7,060 nucleotides of DNA, taken from assembly GCA_019348575.1 (NCBI GenBank), contig JAHWJE010000080.1:1-7060 (forward strand), given 5' to 3'. Made by a program: the position numbers and the translations under genes. Shown here piece after piece: positions 1 to 7,060 of this stretch (position 1 is the stretch's first letter; each line of letters begins with the position of its first letter). The notes beneath the pieces are model-generated. The model had not been told where the DNA came from. It ran no database searches and worked only from the letters and a program-made list of their open reading frames with translations. Source of the DNA: Actinomycetota bacterium (GTDB lineage: Bacteria > Actinomycetota > Thermoleophilia > Solirubrobacterales > Solirubrobacteraceae).

Positions 1-124
1 TCGCGGATGCAGGGCGCCGCAGGTCGAAGGTGGACAGTGCCAGCGGCACGGCCGCCTTCGACATGTGGCGATCCTGCGCCGCGAGACGCGGGCAGATGGC
101 GGTGCCGGTCGTGGAATCAGCCAT
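1..124 (-). CDS. Possible 5' end of a leftward gene, product unknown (partial)
   Basis: An open frame starts at an ATG (complement of 122-124) and runs 41 codons to the window edge without a stop. About 86% of its third codon positions are G or C, clearly more than in the two plus-strand frames I compared over the same bases, which is the main argument for coding. The visible protein begins MADSTTGTAICPRLAAQ and has no motif I recognise. There is no clear Shine-Dalgarno before the ATG. A second in-frame ATG, 20 codons further in, could be the true start. It would be divergent from the winged-helix remnant that begins only about 10 bases away. With so little sequence this may also be chance. 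Confidence 0.35.
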   Translation of the reverse strand, partial: MADSTTGTAICPRLAAQDRHMSKAAVPLALSTFDLRRPASA

Positions 125-133
125 CTACTACTA

Positions 134-459
134 GTGCCGGACAGCGCCGCGCGGACGCTGGCGCTGCGGCTGCGCGCGCAGGGCCTGGCGGGTCCGCGGG
201 CGCCGAGTGCCGAGGCGGCCGTGCGGCGCGTCGTGGGCGTCCAGGCGCAGGAGCTGCGATTCGCGCGGCTTGCATTCCGGCCGCGCTGCGCCGCGGGTCT
301 CGTCGCGGCGGATGTCGATGCGACGGCCGCGTGGTCGGCACCTGGCGGCACGCCGCCGACGACTGGCTGGAGCCGTTCGAGCCCCTCAGCGACGAGGTGC
401 TCGCCGCGGTACGGCGAGAGCGCGAGGACGTCGGGCGCTTTCTCGGCGACGCACCGTAG
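134..459 (+). pseudogene. Internally deleted remnant of a winged-helix (PF06224, AlkZ/YcaQ-like) protein
   Basis: Two pieces of one protein family abut in different frames. From the GTG at 134 to about 319, one frame reads as the family N-terminus: LRLRAQGLAGPRAPSAE, then RRVVGVQAQELRFARLAF, then GLVAADVD. From about 322 to the TAG at 457-459, another frame reads as the family C-terminus: DGRVVGTWR, then WLEPFEPLSDEVLAAV, then REREDVGRFLG. Known members are roughly 350-390 residues, so about 250 central residues appear to be missing and the join is out of frame. The QxQ motif (VQAQE, codons at 239-253), which in AlkZ/YcaQ glycosylases is catalytic, survives in the N-terminal piece. Neither piece should make a working protein. 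The family assignment rests on my recognition of the two conserved ends; the deletion follows from there being no room between them. Confidence 0.7.
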
Positions 460-475
460 GCGTCCGCGCCACGTG

Positions 476-489
476 CGAACATGTGTTCG
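476..489. promoter_or_regulatory. Predicted LexA-binding SOS box upstream of dnaB
   Basis: The 14 bases CGAACATGTGTTCG form a dyad with 6-bp arms (CGAACA and TGTTCG) around a TG centre. They fit the Gram-positive SOS (Cheo) box CGAAC-N4-GTTCG/C and the core of the mycobacterial LexA site. The site lies in the 122-base gap between the winged-helix remnant (ends 459) and dnaB (starts 582), 92 bases before the dnaB start. It is the only GAAC-N4-GTTC site I found in the window. I see no convincing -35/-10 pair overlapping it, so which promoter it would control is inferred from position. Confidence 0.6.
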
Positions 490-581
490 TCGCCGCCGCG
501 CCGCTGCTGCAAAGAATTCCTTCCCTCTGAGCGGCCTGCACGTCGCCGGCGACATCTCGTCCCCCTACCCTCGGCCCAGTC

Positions 582-3257
582 TTGAGCACCTACCCCGATT
601 CCGTCCCGCGCCCCGCGGCGCAGATCGCGACCGGCGTCGCGCCACCGCACTCGGTCGAGGCCGAGCAGTCGGTGCTGGGCGGGATCCTGCTGTCGGATCG
701 CGCGATGTACGGCCTGGTCATCGAGGAGGGCCTCAAGGCCGAGGACTTCTACCGCGAGCGCCACCGGCTGATCTACGAGTCGATGCTCGCGCTGTACCGC
801 GAGAGCGAGCCGATCGACGTGCTGACCGTCGCCGAGCACCTGCGCTCGACCGGCAAGCTCGAGGAGGCCGGCGGCAAGGCCGCGATCGACGAGCTGACGG
901 GCGGCGTGCCGGGCCTGGGCGGCATCCGCCGCTACGCCCAGATCGTGCGCGAGCACGCGCTCATGCGCCGCCTGCTGAGCACGACGTACGAGATCCAGGC
1001 GTCCGTCCTCAACCACTCCGCGGCGCCGCGCGAGCTCGTCGAGCAGGCCGAGCGGGCGATGCTCGAGGTCGCCCACGACGACCGTCAGAAGGACTTCCGG
1101 ACGATCGACGAGATCCTCCACGACGAGCTGAAGAAGATGGAGAAGCTCTCGCGCGAGGGCACGGCGCTGACGGGCACGCCGAGCGGCTTTCGCGATCTGG
1201 ACGAGATCACCGGCGGGTTTCAACCCGGCAACCTGATCGTCATCGCGGCGAGGCCGTCGATGGGGAAATGTAATCGAGGATCGGCTTTAGTCTATGACTC
1301 GTTCACTGGAGCGCGGCGACGGCTCGATGAGTTGGTCGCGCTGTGCGAGTCCGGCGAGGAGGTCTGGGTCGCGGCGGTCGGGCCGGATCTCCGCCTCCGG
1401 CACGCGCGCGTCTCGGAGACGTTTCGCAACGGCGTCAAGCCCCTGTTTCGGGTGACCACGCGCCTCGGTCGCCGAACCGACCTGACGGCCAATCATCCCC
1501 TTCTGACGCTCGAGGGCTGGAGGCGCGTCGACGAGCTTGAGCCCGGCGCGCGGATCGCAGTCCCGCGCAGCCTGCCGGCGCCGCTGCAGTCGCAGCACAT
1601 GCCCGATCACGAGCTCGTACTGCTTGCGGGCTTGATCGCGGACGGTTGCCTCATCGCCCACTCGACTCCGACGTTCACATACGGAGAAGGATCGGCCGTC
1701 GCAGGCGAGATGCAGCAGGCGACGGAGGAGATCGGCGCGCGCTGGCATGCGAGTCGCACGTCATCGGAGAGAGCGAACTTCAGCGCGTATCTCAGCGGCG
1801 ATCGCTCCCCCAACGGCAACCCCGTCACAGAGCTCTGCAAGCGCCACGGCATCTGGGGCAAGCTCTCCGAGAAGAAGTTCGTCCCGGACGCGATCTTCGG
1901 CCTCGACGAGCGCGCGATCGCGCGCTTCCTCGGGATCCTCTACGCCTGCGACGGGCATGTGTACGCGACGGACCGCCTGCGCCAGGTCGGCTACTCGACG
2001 ATCAGCGAACGGCTCGCGCGCGACGTCCAGCACCTCCTGCTGCGGCTCGGCATCGTGTCGTGCATCCGCACCCTGAAGCGCGCCGTCCACGAGGGCACGG
2101 AGAAGGTCGCGCGCGAGGTCCGGATCACGGGGCAGGACGGCATCGCGCGCTTCTGCCGCCTCGTCGACATCCCCGGCAAGGCGCCGCAGGCGGGGCGCGC
2201 GCTCGCCGGGCTGAAGGCCGTCGGCGCCGGCACGAACGTCGACACCGTGCCGCCGGCGATCTGGGATCGCGTGCTCGCGGTCAAGGGCGACCGCACCTGG
2301 CGCGAGGTCAGCGTCGCCGCCGGCCATCCGCCGAACCACAACTGGCACGTCGGCACGCGCGGGCTGTCACGGGCACAGCTTCAGAAGCTCGCCGACTGGA
2401 GCGGCGACGAGGAGCTCGATGAGATCGCCACCTCCGACCTGTGGTGGGACGAGATCGTCTCGATCGAGCCGATCGGCGAGGAGGAGACCTTCGACCTCAC
2501 CGTTCCCCTCCACCACAACTTCGTCGCCGACGATCTCGTGGTGCACAACTCGGCGCTCGTGACGAACATCGCCGAGAACGCGTCGATCGACCACAAGAGG
2601 CCGGTCGCGCTCTTCTCGCTGGAGATGTCGGAGACCGAGCTCGCACAGCGCTTCGTCGCATCGCAGGGGCGGATCAAGGGCGACCTGCTGCGCAAGGGCC
2701 GCGTCGCCGACAACAAGTGGCCCGACATCCTCAAGGCGTCGGCGAAGCTCGCCGCCGCGCCGCTCTACGTCGACGACTCGTCCGATGTCGGGATCCTCGA
2801 GATCCGCGCCAAGGCGCGCCGCCTGCACCAGCAGGCGCCGCTGGGCCTGATCATCGTCGACTACCTGCAGCTGATGCGGCCCGATCCGGGGATCGACTCC
2901 CGCGTCCTGCAGGTCGGCGCCATGAGCCGCGGGCTGAAGATCCTCGCGCGCGAGCTGAACGTGCCGGTGATCGCGCTGTCGCAGCTCTCGCGCGCGGTCG
3001 AGACGCGCGGCAGCACGCTCGAGAGCAAGAAGCCGCTGCTGTCGGACCTCAGGGACTCGGGCAGCATCGAGCAGGACGCCGACCTCGTCGCCTTCATCTA
3101 CCGCGAGGAGTACTACGACAAGGAGTCAGAGCGGGCGGGAATCGCGGACATCATCATCGCCAAGCACCGCAACGGGGCGCTCGGCGATGTCGAGCTGACG
3201 TTCGCCAAGGAGTATCCGAAGTTCCTGAACTACACCTCGCCCGAGCGCTACGCGTGA
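582..3257 (+). CDS. dnaB: Replicative DNA helicase DnaB with an intein in its P-loop
   Basis: DnaB is the hexameric ATP-driven helicase that unwinds DNA at the replication fork. The 891-residue precursor has the N-terminal domain at about 20-125 (PPHSVEAEQSVLGG) and the RecA-like ATPase from about 197. Residues 230-656 are an intein, leaving a 464-residue mature protein, normal for DnaB. Walker A is split: ARPSMGK (223-229) is followed after the intein by S657. Other motifs are FSLEMS (678-683, with catalytic-type E681), Walker B LIIVDYLQLM (756-765), SQLSRAVETR (800-809), the SDLRDSGSIEQDAD region (821-834) and KHRNG (861-865). The start is TTG at 582: a stop at 528-530 closes the frame and no ATG or GTG lies between. 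No Shine-Dalgarno is visible. TACCCT at 566-571 could be a -10 element, but without a good -35. The RDSG/SIEQDAD site used by the Synechocystis DnaB intein is empty here. The gene ends convergently, 22 bases from a small leftward gene. Confidence 0.97.
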   Translation: MSTYPDSVPRPAAQIATGVAPPHSVEAEQSVLGGILLSDRAMYGLVIEEGLKAEDFYRERHRLIYESMLALYRESEPIDVLTVAEHLRSTGKLEEAGGKAAIDELTGGVPGLGGIRRYAQIVREHALMRRLLSTTYEIQASVLNHSAAPRELVEQAERAMLEVAHDDRQKDFRTIDEILHDELKKMEKLSREGTALTGTPSGFRDLDEITGGFQPGNLIVIAARPSMGKCNRGSALVYDSFTGARRRLDELVALCESGEEVWVAAVGPDLRLRHARVSETFRNGVKPLFRVTTRLGRRTDLTANHPLLTLEGWRRVDELEPGARIAVPRSLPAPLQSQHMPDHELVLLAGLIADGCLIAHSTPTFTYGEGSAVAGEMQQATEEIGARWHASRTSSERANFSAYLSGDRSPNGNPVTELCKRHGIWGKLSEKKFVPDAIFGLDERAIARFLGILYACDGHVYATDRLRQVGYSTISERLARDVQHLLLRLGIVSCIRTLKRAVHEGTEKVAREVRITGQDGIARFCRLVDIPGKAPQAGRALAGLKAVGAGTNVDTVPPAIWDRVLAVKGDRTWREVSVAAGHPPNHNWHVGTRGLSRAQLQKLADWSGDEELDEIATSDLWWDEIVSIEPIGEEETFDLTVPLHHNFVADDLVVHNSALVTNIAENASIDHKRPVALFSLEMSETELAQRFVASQGRIKGDLLRKGRVADNKWPDILKASAKLAAAPLYVDDSSDVGILEIRAKARRLHQQAPLGLIIVDYLQLMRPDPGIDSRVLQVGAMSRGLKILARELNVPVIALSQLSRAVETRGSTLESKKPLLSDLRDSGSIEQDADLVAFIYREEYYDKESERAGIADIIIAKHRNGALGDVELTFAKEYPKFLNYTSPERYA
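1269..2549 (+). mobile_element. DnaB intein, 427 residues, class 1, with LAGLIDADG endonuclease
   Basis: The intein is precursor residues 230-656, between Walker A lysine K229 and S657. Splicing residues are all present: C230 (first nucleophile), block B LTANHPLL with T302 and H305, block F TFDLTV plus HHNF (D638, H645), block G VVHN with penultimate H655 and terminal N656, and S657 as the +1 nucleophile. The ends closely resemble the Synechocystis DnaB intein (TRLGR, TANH, GW+R+DEL, W+IVSI, FDLTVP, HNFVA), although that one occupies another DnaB site. The start CNRGSALV lacks the usual Asp/Thr pair of block A (CxxGDT/S). The first ~60 bases are only about 53% GC and use AT-ending codons (TGT AAT CGA GGA ... 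TTA), unlike dnaB around them; the last third looks like host sequence. This suggests acquisition followed by partial amelioration. Until it splices out, DnaB cannot bind ATP normally. Confidence 0.95.
1620..2066 (+). other. LAGLIDADG (DOD) homing endonuclease domain within the intein
   Basis: Two dodecapeptide motifs are visible: LLAGLIADGCL (residues 347-357, acidic D354) and FLGILYACDGHV (449-460, acidic D457). Between them KKFVPDAIF (431-439) matches intein block D, and LLLRLGIVSCI (485-495) matches block H. Both metal-binding aspartates are kept and the frame is intact, so the enzyme could still cut an intein-free dnaB allele at the P-loop codons and spread the intein by repair. About 120 residues after block H (496-615) complete the domain before the C-terminal splicing segment; this part is rich in basic and aromatic residues (e.g. 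NHNWHVGTRG, 585-594) and may help recognise DNA. Activity itself cannot be judged from sequence. Confidence 0.88.
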
Positions 3258-3279
3258 TGCCGATGGCGGCCAGCGGCGA

Positions 3280-3420
3280 CTACGGCGTCGGGCTGCGGCG
3301 CGGTGCGCGGCGGCTGCGGTCGCCCGGCGACCGCCAGACGGCGAAGGCCGCGACGGCGATCAGCGGGAAGGCCTGCAGCAGCCCGAGCGCCCAGTGTCCG
3401 GTGTGTGCGATGACGTGCAT
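3280..3420 (-). CDS. Small single-span membrane protein, 46 residues
   Basis: The start is ATG (complement of 3418-3420) and the stop is TAG (complement of 3280-3282). The protein opens MHVIAHTGHWALGLLQAFP, continues as one hydrophobic stretch (about residues 9-29, LIAVAAFAVW near its end) and finishes with a basic, proline-rich tail (RSRRAPRRSPTP). This layout of a short His/Gly/Trp N-terminus, one helix and a positively charged cytoplasmic tail is like small membrane proteins I know from GC-rich Actinomycetota; no function is known to me. A purine-rich AGGGAGAGGAG lies upstream (complement of 3433-3443), but its 12-base spacing to the ATG is longer than ideal. It sits downstream of, and in the same direction as, the DUF4383 gene, separated by two hairpins, and converges on dnaB. 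A GTG-started 61-codon frame covers the same bases in another phase but gives an Arg/His-rich product with no hydrophobic helix. Confidence 0.65.
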   Translation of the reverse strand: MHVIAHTGHWALGLLQAFPLIAVAAFAVWRSPGDRSRRAPRRSPTP

Positions 3421-3450
3421 TGGTGTCGATCACTCCTCTCCCTGCGCGGG

Positions 3451-3482
3451 CGGCCGGCGGGACGCAAGCGTCCCGCCGGCCG
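3451..3482. terminator. Perfect 14-bp GC-rich hairpin, possible terminator
   Basis: The arms CGGCCGGCGGGACG (3451-3464) and CGTCCCGCCGGCCG (3469-3482) are exact inverted repeats around CAAG. For leftward transcripts it lies after the DUF4383 gene and before the small membrane gene. There is no T-run on either side, so this is not a classical intrinsic terminator; GC-rich stems without T-runs are often assigned this role in actinobacteria. It could also act as a 3' stabiliser or processing site. Confidence 0.6.
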
Positions 3483-3484
3483 GG

Positions 3485-3509
3485 CCGGGGCTGCTCACCG
3501 CAGCCCCGG
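3485..3509. terminator. Second GC-rich hairpin, 10-bp stem
   Basis: The arms CCGGGGCTGC (3485-3494) and GCAGCCCCGG (3500-3509) pair exactly around TCACC. It lies only 17 bases past the DUF4383 stop in that gene's direction and two bases from the first hairpin, making a tandem pair. No T-run follows. It most likely forms the 3' end of the DUF4383 transcript or partly terminates it. Confidence 0.55.
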
Positions 3510-3526
3510 GCGCCGCGCTGCTGACG

Positions 3527-3946
3527 TCAGGCCGTGGCGGGGCGCCGCGTGTCCGCGGCGGGGCTCGAGAGGCCGATCGCGATGCCTGTCACGGCGATCG
3601 CCAGGTGCAGCAGGTTGTCGGCGGTGTTGATCGGGATGATCGACAGCAGCAGGCCGCCGTCGCCGACGACGAAGCCGAGAATCGTGACGAGCACGTAGAC
3701 GATGCCGTAGCCGATGCTGAACAGGCGCGCCTTCGCGGCCGTGCCCGCCATCGCGAGGCCGACGATGCCCGACAGCAGGTGCACGACGTTGTGCCAGCCG
3801 TTGATGTCGAACACGATCAGCGTCCCGCGCTGGGCGCTGTCGCCGATGCCGAAGCTCGACTCGACGAGAAAGCCGGCGATGCCAACGAGCACGAGGACGG
3901 CGCCGAGCACCATGGCGTAGACCTGTGCGAGTGTCTTGTCTTGCAT
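3527..3946 (-). CDS. DUF4383 family membrane protein, 139 residues
   Basis: This is a small integral membrane protein of the DUF4383 family (PF14325), common in Actinomycetota and of unknown function. Four hydrophobic helices can be drawn at about residues 8-29, 52-70, 77-95 and 110-127. Family-typical polar signatures lie at the starts of helices 2 and 4: DINGWHNVVHLLSG (47-60) and NTADNLLHLAIA (107-118). The tail after 128 is short and polar. The start is ATG (complement of 3944-3946), supported by a strong Shine-Dalgarno five bases upstream. This contrasts with dnaB and purA, which show none. It is transcribed away from the DnaC-like gene, from a divergent gap of about 146 bases. A longer leftward frame over the same bases (up to 3977) gives an Arg-rich, unlikely protein. 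The family call rests on the helix layout and the NGWHNxxH and DNxLH signatures. Confidence 0.9.
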   Translation of the reverse strand: MQDKTLAQVYAMVLGAVLVLVGIAGFLVESSFGIGDSAQRGTLIVFDINGWHNVVHLLSGIVGLAMAGTAAKARLFSIGYGIVYVLVTILGFVVGDGGLLLSIIPINTADNLLHLAIAVTGIAIGLSSPAADTRRPATA

Positions 3947-3951
3947 GTGCT

Positions 3952-3957
3952 ACCTCC
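3952..3957 (-). promoter_or_regulatory. Strong ribosome binding site of the DUF4383 gene
   Basis: The leftward strand reads GGAGGT, five bases before the ATG at 3946. This fixes the start of the DUF4383 gene. It is the only near-perfect Shine-Dalgarno at a start in this window. Confidence 0.85.
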
Positions 3958-4092
3958 GAAGACGGGGAACGTGACACGGTGTTCGCTCGCGAGGGCCCTG
4001 CCGGATCACCGGACGCGCGCGCCGTGGCTCACCGTCTGCCGCCCCCACGTGGCCTACGCTCGTGTCGCCTCCGTGTCCGTCCGCGCCGCGCC

Positions 4093-4806
4093 ATGTCCGT
4101 GATCTCCGAGGAGCGCTGCGCCTTCGACCTCTGCGACGGCAGCGGCTTCGTGTTCGACGACGCGACGAACACCGCCCGCGACTGCCGCTGCCGCGCGCAG
4201 CGCGTCAGCCGTGCCCGCGCACGCTCGCTGAGCGGCGTGATCCCGCGCAAGTACCGCGGCGTGTCGTTCGACCGCCCGCCGGTGACGGAGATCGCCGGGC
4301 CGGTGACGGCGGCGGTCAGGCGCTTCGTCAGCCGGATCGACGAGAACCTCGACGCCGGCCGCGGGCTGTGGTTCTTCGGATCGGTTGGGACGGGCAAGAC
4401 GACGCTCGCGATGCTCGTCTCGCGCCACGCGCTCGAGGCCGGGCGCAGCGTCGCGATCTACTCGCTGCCGCGCCTGCTGGCCGAGATCCGCACGACGTTC
4501 GACGACGACCGCGGCAACTCGTACGTCGACCTGCTCGACCGGCTGGCGGCCGTCGACCTGCTGCACATCGACGACGTCGGCGCCGAGAAGACGAGCCCCT
4601 GGGTGCTCGAGCAGCTCTACGCGATCGTCAACGCGCGCTACGAGGACGAGCGCTCGGTGATCATCACGACGAACCTCGAGCGCGACGACCTCGCCGAGCA
4701 GATCAACGAGCGCACGGTGTCGCGGCTGGAGGAGATGTGCGAGGTGCTGCCGCTGTGGGGGGCCGACGCGCGCCAGCAGCGGCCCGACGTGCGATCGGCC
4801 TCCTAG
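4093..4806 (+). CDS. DnaC/IstB-type AAA+ ATPase, probable DnaB helicase loader, 237 residues
   Basis: This belongs to the DnaC/DnaI/IstB ATPase family (PF01695 type), whose cellular members load the replicative helicase DnaB onto DNA. The N-terminus carries a cysteine cluster, C9, C14, C31 and C33 (CxxxxC...CxC with DGSGF), which could bind zinc as in DnaI-like loaders. The ATPase core has Walker A GSVGTGKTT (96-104), Walker B LLHIDDVGAE (156-165, D160/D161), sensor 1 IITTNL (190-195, N194) and the arginine-finger region INERTVSRLEEM (204-215). I chose the ATG at 4093: the frame is open back to a GTG at 3925, but those 56 residues are Arg/Pro-rich and lack family features. No Shine-Dalgarno precedes 4093. 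TACGCT at 4055-4060 is a possible -10 element. No IS21 transposase or inverted repeats lie nearby, so a transposon IstB is unlikely. The gene lies about 840 bases past dnaB and 24 bases before purA. Confidence 0.85.
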   Translation: MSVISEERCAFDLCDGSGFVFDDATNTARDCRCRAQRVSRARARSLSGVIPRKYRGVSFDRPPVTEIAGPVTAAVRRFVSRIDENLDAGRGLWFFGSVGTGKTTLAMLVSRHALEAGRSVAIYSLPRLLAEIRTTFDDDRGNSYVDLLDRLAAVDLLHIDDVGAEKTSPWVLEQLYAIVNARYEDERSVIITTNLERDDLAEQINERTVSRLEEMCEVLPLWGADARQQRPDVRSAS

Positions 4807-6846
<2,040 letters not shown>

Positions 6847-6856
<10 letters not shown>

Positions 6857-7060
6857 CGCTCCAGCAGGTCCTCGTCGCCGACCTCGCGCACGACGCGCGC
6901 GGGCACGCCCATCGCCACGGCACGCGCCGGGACGTCCCGGGTGACCACCGCGCCGGCGGCGACGAACGCCTCCTCCCCGACCTCGACGCCCGGGCAGAGC
7001 GTCACGCCGCCGCCGACCCGGCACGCCCGGCGCAGGACGGGGCCGCGCAGCGCGACGTCC
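6847..7060 (-). CDS. C-terminal part of a left-handed beta-helix (hexapeptide-repeat) acyltransferase (partial)
   Basis: Only the last 70 codons are inside the window; the gene starts beyond the right edge. Hexapeptide-repeat turns are visible: [20 protein letters not shown] (about 15-34 of the visible part), then [20 protein letters not shown] and RVVREV. This is the typical end of LbH acetyltransferases such as the WbbJ/WbpD-type sugar O- or N-acetyltransferases, which move an acetyl group from acetyl-CoA to a sugar of a surface polysaccharide. The exact substrate cannot be told from this fragment, and a serine acetyltransferase relative is possible though less likely. The stop (complement of 6847-6849) overlaps the start of the membrane protein gene, suggesting one leftward operon. 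Confidence 0.88.

Noticed and set aside
566..571. TACCCT as the -10 element of a leaderless dnaB mRNA
   Set aside because: It ends 10 bases before the TTG, slightly far for a leaderless start, and has no -35. It is kept only as a remark under dnaB.
117..1223. A 368-codon minus-strand frame opposite dnaB
   Set aside because: It has an Arg/Ala/Leu-rich composition without motifs, opposite a certain gene, as expected by chance at this GC content.
65..1273. A 402-codon plus-strand frame overlapping the first part of dnaB
   Set aside because: After about codon 85 it is an Arg/Pro-rich shadow of dnaB in another phase. Only its early part (from 134) carries real family signal, which I report as the pseudogene.
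3967..3984. GAAC...GTTC inverted repeat between DUF4383 and the DnaC-like gene, considered as a second SOS box
   Set aside because: The half-sites are 10 bases apart instead of 4, so it does not fit LexA. The inner ACAC-G-GTGT dyad is short and could be chance.
2441..4102. A 553-codon plus-strand frame spanning the dnaB end and DUF4383
   Set aside because: It is a shadow of dnaB and then antisense to DUF4383, with no domain. Both underlying genes are well supported.
4093..4806. IS21-type IstB transposition helper
   Set aside because: There is no IstA partner, no terminal inverted repeats and no target duplication seen, and the N-terminal cysteine cluster fits a helicase loader better.

Overview
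This is a very GC-rich bacterial chromosome segment with strongly G/C-biased third codon positions. Its gene content (DUF4383 membrane protein, an actinobacterial-type HHxVPG/DVYW membrane protein, a CGAAC-type SOS box, several genes with no Shine-Dalgarno) points to an Actinomycetota member, perhaps of the Thermoleophilia/Solirubrobacterales kind. That placement is inference; no rRNA or species marker is present. It reads as core chromosome carrying one mobile element inside a gene, with no phage or plasmid.

Left edge (1-581): a possible leftward gene running off the window, then the wreck of a winged-helix DNA-repair-type gene (PF06224/AlkZ-like). Its N-terminal and C-terminal ends lie directly against each other in different frames, with the whole middle lost. 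Between this wreck and dnaB lies a 14-bp dyad that matches the Gram-positive LexA/SOS box.

Centre-left (582-3257): the replicative helicase gene dnaB. It starts at a TTG codon and is interrupted exactly inside the Walker A loop by a 427-residue intein. The intein keeps all its splicing residues and both acidic residues of a LAGLIDADG homing endonuclease, so the helicase can only become an ATPase after splicing. Excision leaves a 464-residue DnaB with a normal P-loop.

Centre (3280-3946, minus strand): a DUF4383 four-helix membrane protein with a strong Shine-Dalgarno, two GC-rich hairpins, and a 46-codon single-helix membrane protein.

Centre-right (4093-6138, plus strand): a DnaC/IstB-type AAA+ ATPase with an N-terminal cysteine cluster, plausibly the loader of the DnaB encoded nearby. 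It is followed by purA (adenylosuccinate synthase), which has a -10 element placed for leaderless transcription.

Right edge (6092-7060, minus strand): a conserved actinobacterial-type membrane protein, coupled to the 3' end of a hexapeptide-repeat acyltransferase gene that enters from outside the window. The membrane protein gene overlaps the 3' end of purA convergently. The unusual content is the P-loop intein, the SOS box before dnaB, and the deleted repair-type gene beside it.
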